Origin: an uncultured Christensenellaceae bacterium
Lineage (GTDB): Bacteria > Bacillota > Clostridia > Christensenellales > UBA3700
Direction: 5' to 3'
DNA length: 57,027 bases
Assembly (NCBI GenBank): GCA_944383895.1
Contig: CALWRH010000012.1
Coordinates: 1 to 57,027 of the forward strand
Shown: in pieces, positions 55,842-57,027 of the stretch
How positions within the stretch are numbered: the first letter of the stretch is position 1
Layout of the letters: each line of letters opens with the position of its first letter
Notes under the pieces: model-generated
Told to the model about the DNA's origin: nothing
What the model saw: the letters and a program-made list of their open reading frames with translations, nothing else
Database searches by the model: none
Program-made: the position numbers and the translations under genes

Positions 55842-56810
55842 TCAGCATTTTACTATCGTCTTAAGAGAGCGGGGAGGTTCTTCTGACTGCTTTGCAAATA
55901 CCTCCGCGACTTCTGATATGTCTACTGTTTTTTCTACGAGTTTGTCTACTTTGACGACTTCTGTCGCGATCATATTGATACCCGTTTCTATTTCTCCGTC
56001 GCCGTTGTTGAGACCGAATATCTCGAGTCCTTTAGTGAATACGGGTGCGAGATCTGCCGAGAGTTCTTCGATTTTCTTGTCAAGACCCGCAAGGCAGAGT
56101 TTGCCGCCCTCTCTCATACAGGAGAGCAGTCCCTCTGCATCGGGATATACGTCGAGATCGAGCACCATGTAGTCGCACATTTTGCCCGACGTTATCTCTT
56201 TGACTTTCTGGAAGACGCTTTCTTCGTTGGGATTTACCGTATAGTAAATGCCGAGATCCTGCGCAAGGTCGAGAAGTTCCTGATTTTTTTCAATTATCAC
56301 AGGGATAGCCTGATAATAGATCGCAAGCTGTCCGATTATGTAATTGAGAGAAGAGCAGCCGTTGAGCAGTATGTACTGCGTCTTGCCTACGTCGAGTTTT
56401 TCGAGTACGCTTACTGCAAGCGCGACGTCTTCTATAAATACCACGGATTCGTCGCTGATGCCTTCGGGAATAGCGTATACGTCCGAAAGCGGGCAGATGA
56501 CGTAGTCTGCAAGATATCCGTTTCTATCCACGCCGCAGACCTGAAAGTTTCCGGCAGATTTGTGGTAAGGAGAAAGCATGACTCTTTGTCCCGTTTTGAG
56601 CGTGAAATCCGAGCTTTCGCTGACAAGACCCATGGCGATCCTGGACGGCATTACGGGGTAAAAATTAGCTTTGCCTTTATACGCCGACAGGTCGGACGAC
56701 GTTATGGACGCACGGGCGATCCTTATCTTCACGCAGTCGTGCGGCACGTCCTTTTCTTCGTTTATCACGGTTTCGAGCTTGCCCGGCTCTGTGAGAACCA
56801 ACGATTTCAT
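55842..56810 (-). CDS. Medium-chain dehydrogenase/reductase-like protein lacking zinc ligands
   Basis: 322 residues, with the overall layout of medium-chain (alcohol dehydrogenase-like) oxidoreductases: a GroES-like N-terminal domain (about 20-125) and a nucleotide-binding domain (about 140-285). The usual catalytic GICGSD is replaced by ASITSSD, the GHE zinc ligand region reads SRIAMG, and the four-cysteine structural zinc loop is absent. The cofactor glycine motif GxGxxG reads NGCSSLN. It is probably not a standard zinc alcohol dehydrogenase; a zinc-free or non-enzymatic relative is likely. GAGGGAAG precedes ATG 56810. The gene is single. Confidence 0.75.
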   Translation of the reverse strand: MKSLVLTEPGKLETVINEEKDVPHDCVKIRIARASITSSDLSAYKGKANFYPVMPSRIAMGLVSESSDFTLKTGQRVMLSPYHKSAGNFQVCGVDRNGYLADYVICPLSDVYAIPEGISDESVVFIEDVALAVSVLEKLDVGKTQYILLNGCSSLNYIIGQLAIYYQAIPVIIEKNQELLDLAQDLGIYYTVNPNEESVFQKVKEITSGKMCDYMVLDLDVYPDAEGLLSCMREGGKLCLAGLDKKIEELSADLAPVFTKGLEIFGLNNGDGEIETGINMIATEVVKVDKLVEKTVDISEVAEVFAKQSEEPPRSLKTIVKC

Positions 56811-56953
56811 ATAAAACTTCCCTCACACTTTTCAAGTGCTTTTAATCATAACACATTAAAATTCAAAATGCAAGGGTGTGAAAGGTTCAGAGAAAGGTCA
56901 CATTGCCAAACAGCTGTAAATTTTTCATTAGTTAAAAAAAGCGTTTATATCGC

Positions 56954-56982
56954 TTGACTTGCAAAAAATAAATATGTATAAT
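56954..56982 (+). promoter_or_regulatory. Promoter of the next gene
   Basis: TTGACT (56954-56959), a 17-nt spacer and a perfect TATAAT (56977-56982). Confidence 0.75.
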
Positions 56983-57018
56983 CGTATGTGCGTAAAAGAA
57001 TACAGTGAGGTGAAGAAC

Positions 57019-57027
57019 ATGAAAGAG
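57019..57027 (+). CDS. Start of a further gene, cut by the window edge
   Basis: ATG 57019 follows GAGGTG by about 6 nt and lies about 30 nt after the predicted transcript start, so a gene very likely begins here. Only the codons for Met-Lys-Glu are visible. An in-frame ATG at 56986 lacks a ribosome site. Nothing can be said about the product. Confidence 0.5.

Overview
The window reads as chromosomal DNA of a low-to-mid GC, endospore-lineage Firmicute of the class Clostridia. The evidence is a SpoIIID-type regulator, SpoVG, a SpoVB-like flippase, a complete V-type ATPase operon in place of an F-type one, the single-chain glycyl-tRNA synthetase, ECF-type vitamin transporters, a THF riboswitch, and Gram-positive promoters (TTGACA-N17-TATAAT) and T-tailed terminators throughout. 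An uncultured gut-type lineage is plausible, but the sequence alone does not fix the taxon. I see no IS element, prophage, CRISPR array, tRNA or rRNA, and most genes look like ordinary core genes.

Layout. 1-165: a structured, possibly non-coding segment cut by the window edge. 229-3730: a PhoB/PhoR-like two-component pair and manA. 4007-5110 (-): a membrane-anchored DUF1508 protein. 5301-15943: sua5, a low-molecular-weight phosphatase and rpiB (the ywlC-ywlE-ywlF order of Bacillus), running into a nine-gene V-ATPase operon (G/H, I, K, E, C, F, A, B, D) whose proteolipid keeps the Na+-coordinating residues known from Enterococcus hirae. 16135-19467: a PepSY-like lipoprotein facing a GH3 beta-glucosidase. 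19673-24690: guaB, a 1.1 kb AT-rich gap, a DUF7662-like gene, and glyS (-). 24764-26111: three small proteins, namely a 59-residue Cys-rich peptide, a two-helix membrane protein and a TspO homologue.

26205-34870: an ECF S component plus coaX (pantothenate uptake and CoA synthesis), then hom, two small wHTH-like/TM proteins, uvrB and uvrA in tight succession. 34898-36009 (-): a YetF/DUF421-DUF4363 pair. 36056-37045: THF riboswitch and folT. 37075-38937: a SpoVB-like flippase diverging from a double-LysM protein. 38989-42969 (-): a 1278-residue, five-repeat surface lipoprotein with an extra C-terminal membrane anchor. 43095-45246: a split TauE/SafE permease, spoIIID, and a TtcA-like tRNA thiolase. 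45274-48562: a small-multidrug-export family protein, DegV, and an orphan lipoprotein. 48703-53800: an overlapping operon of two PAP2 phosphatases, an acyl-CoA-synthetase-like enzyme and an FGGY kinase. 53835-57027: spoVG (-), murC, an MDR-family protein without its usual zinc ligands (-), and the first codons of another gene.

The least explained items are the five-repeat lipoprotein, the PAP2-PAP2-ligase-kinase operon, the Cys-rich peptide, the structured segment at the left edge, the competing pairings in the folT leader, and three genes (25220, 45211, 54365) whose -10 box lies only 5-6 nt from the start codon with no Shine-Dalgarno site, as expected for leaderless mRNAs.
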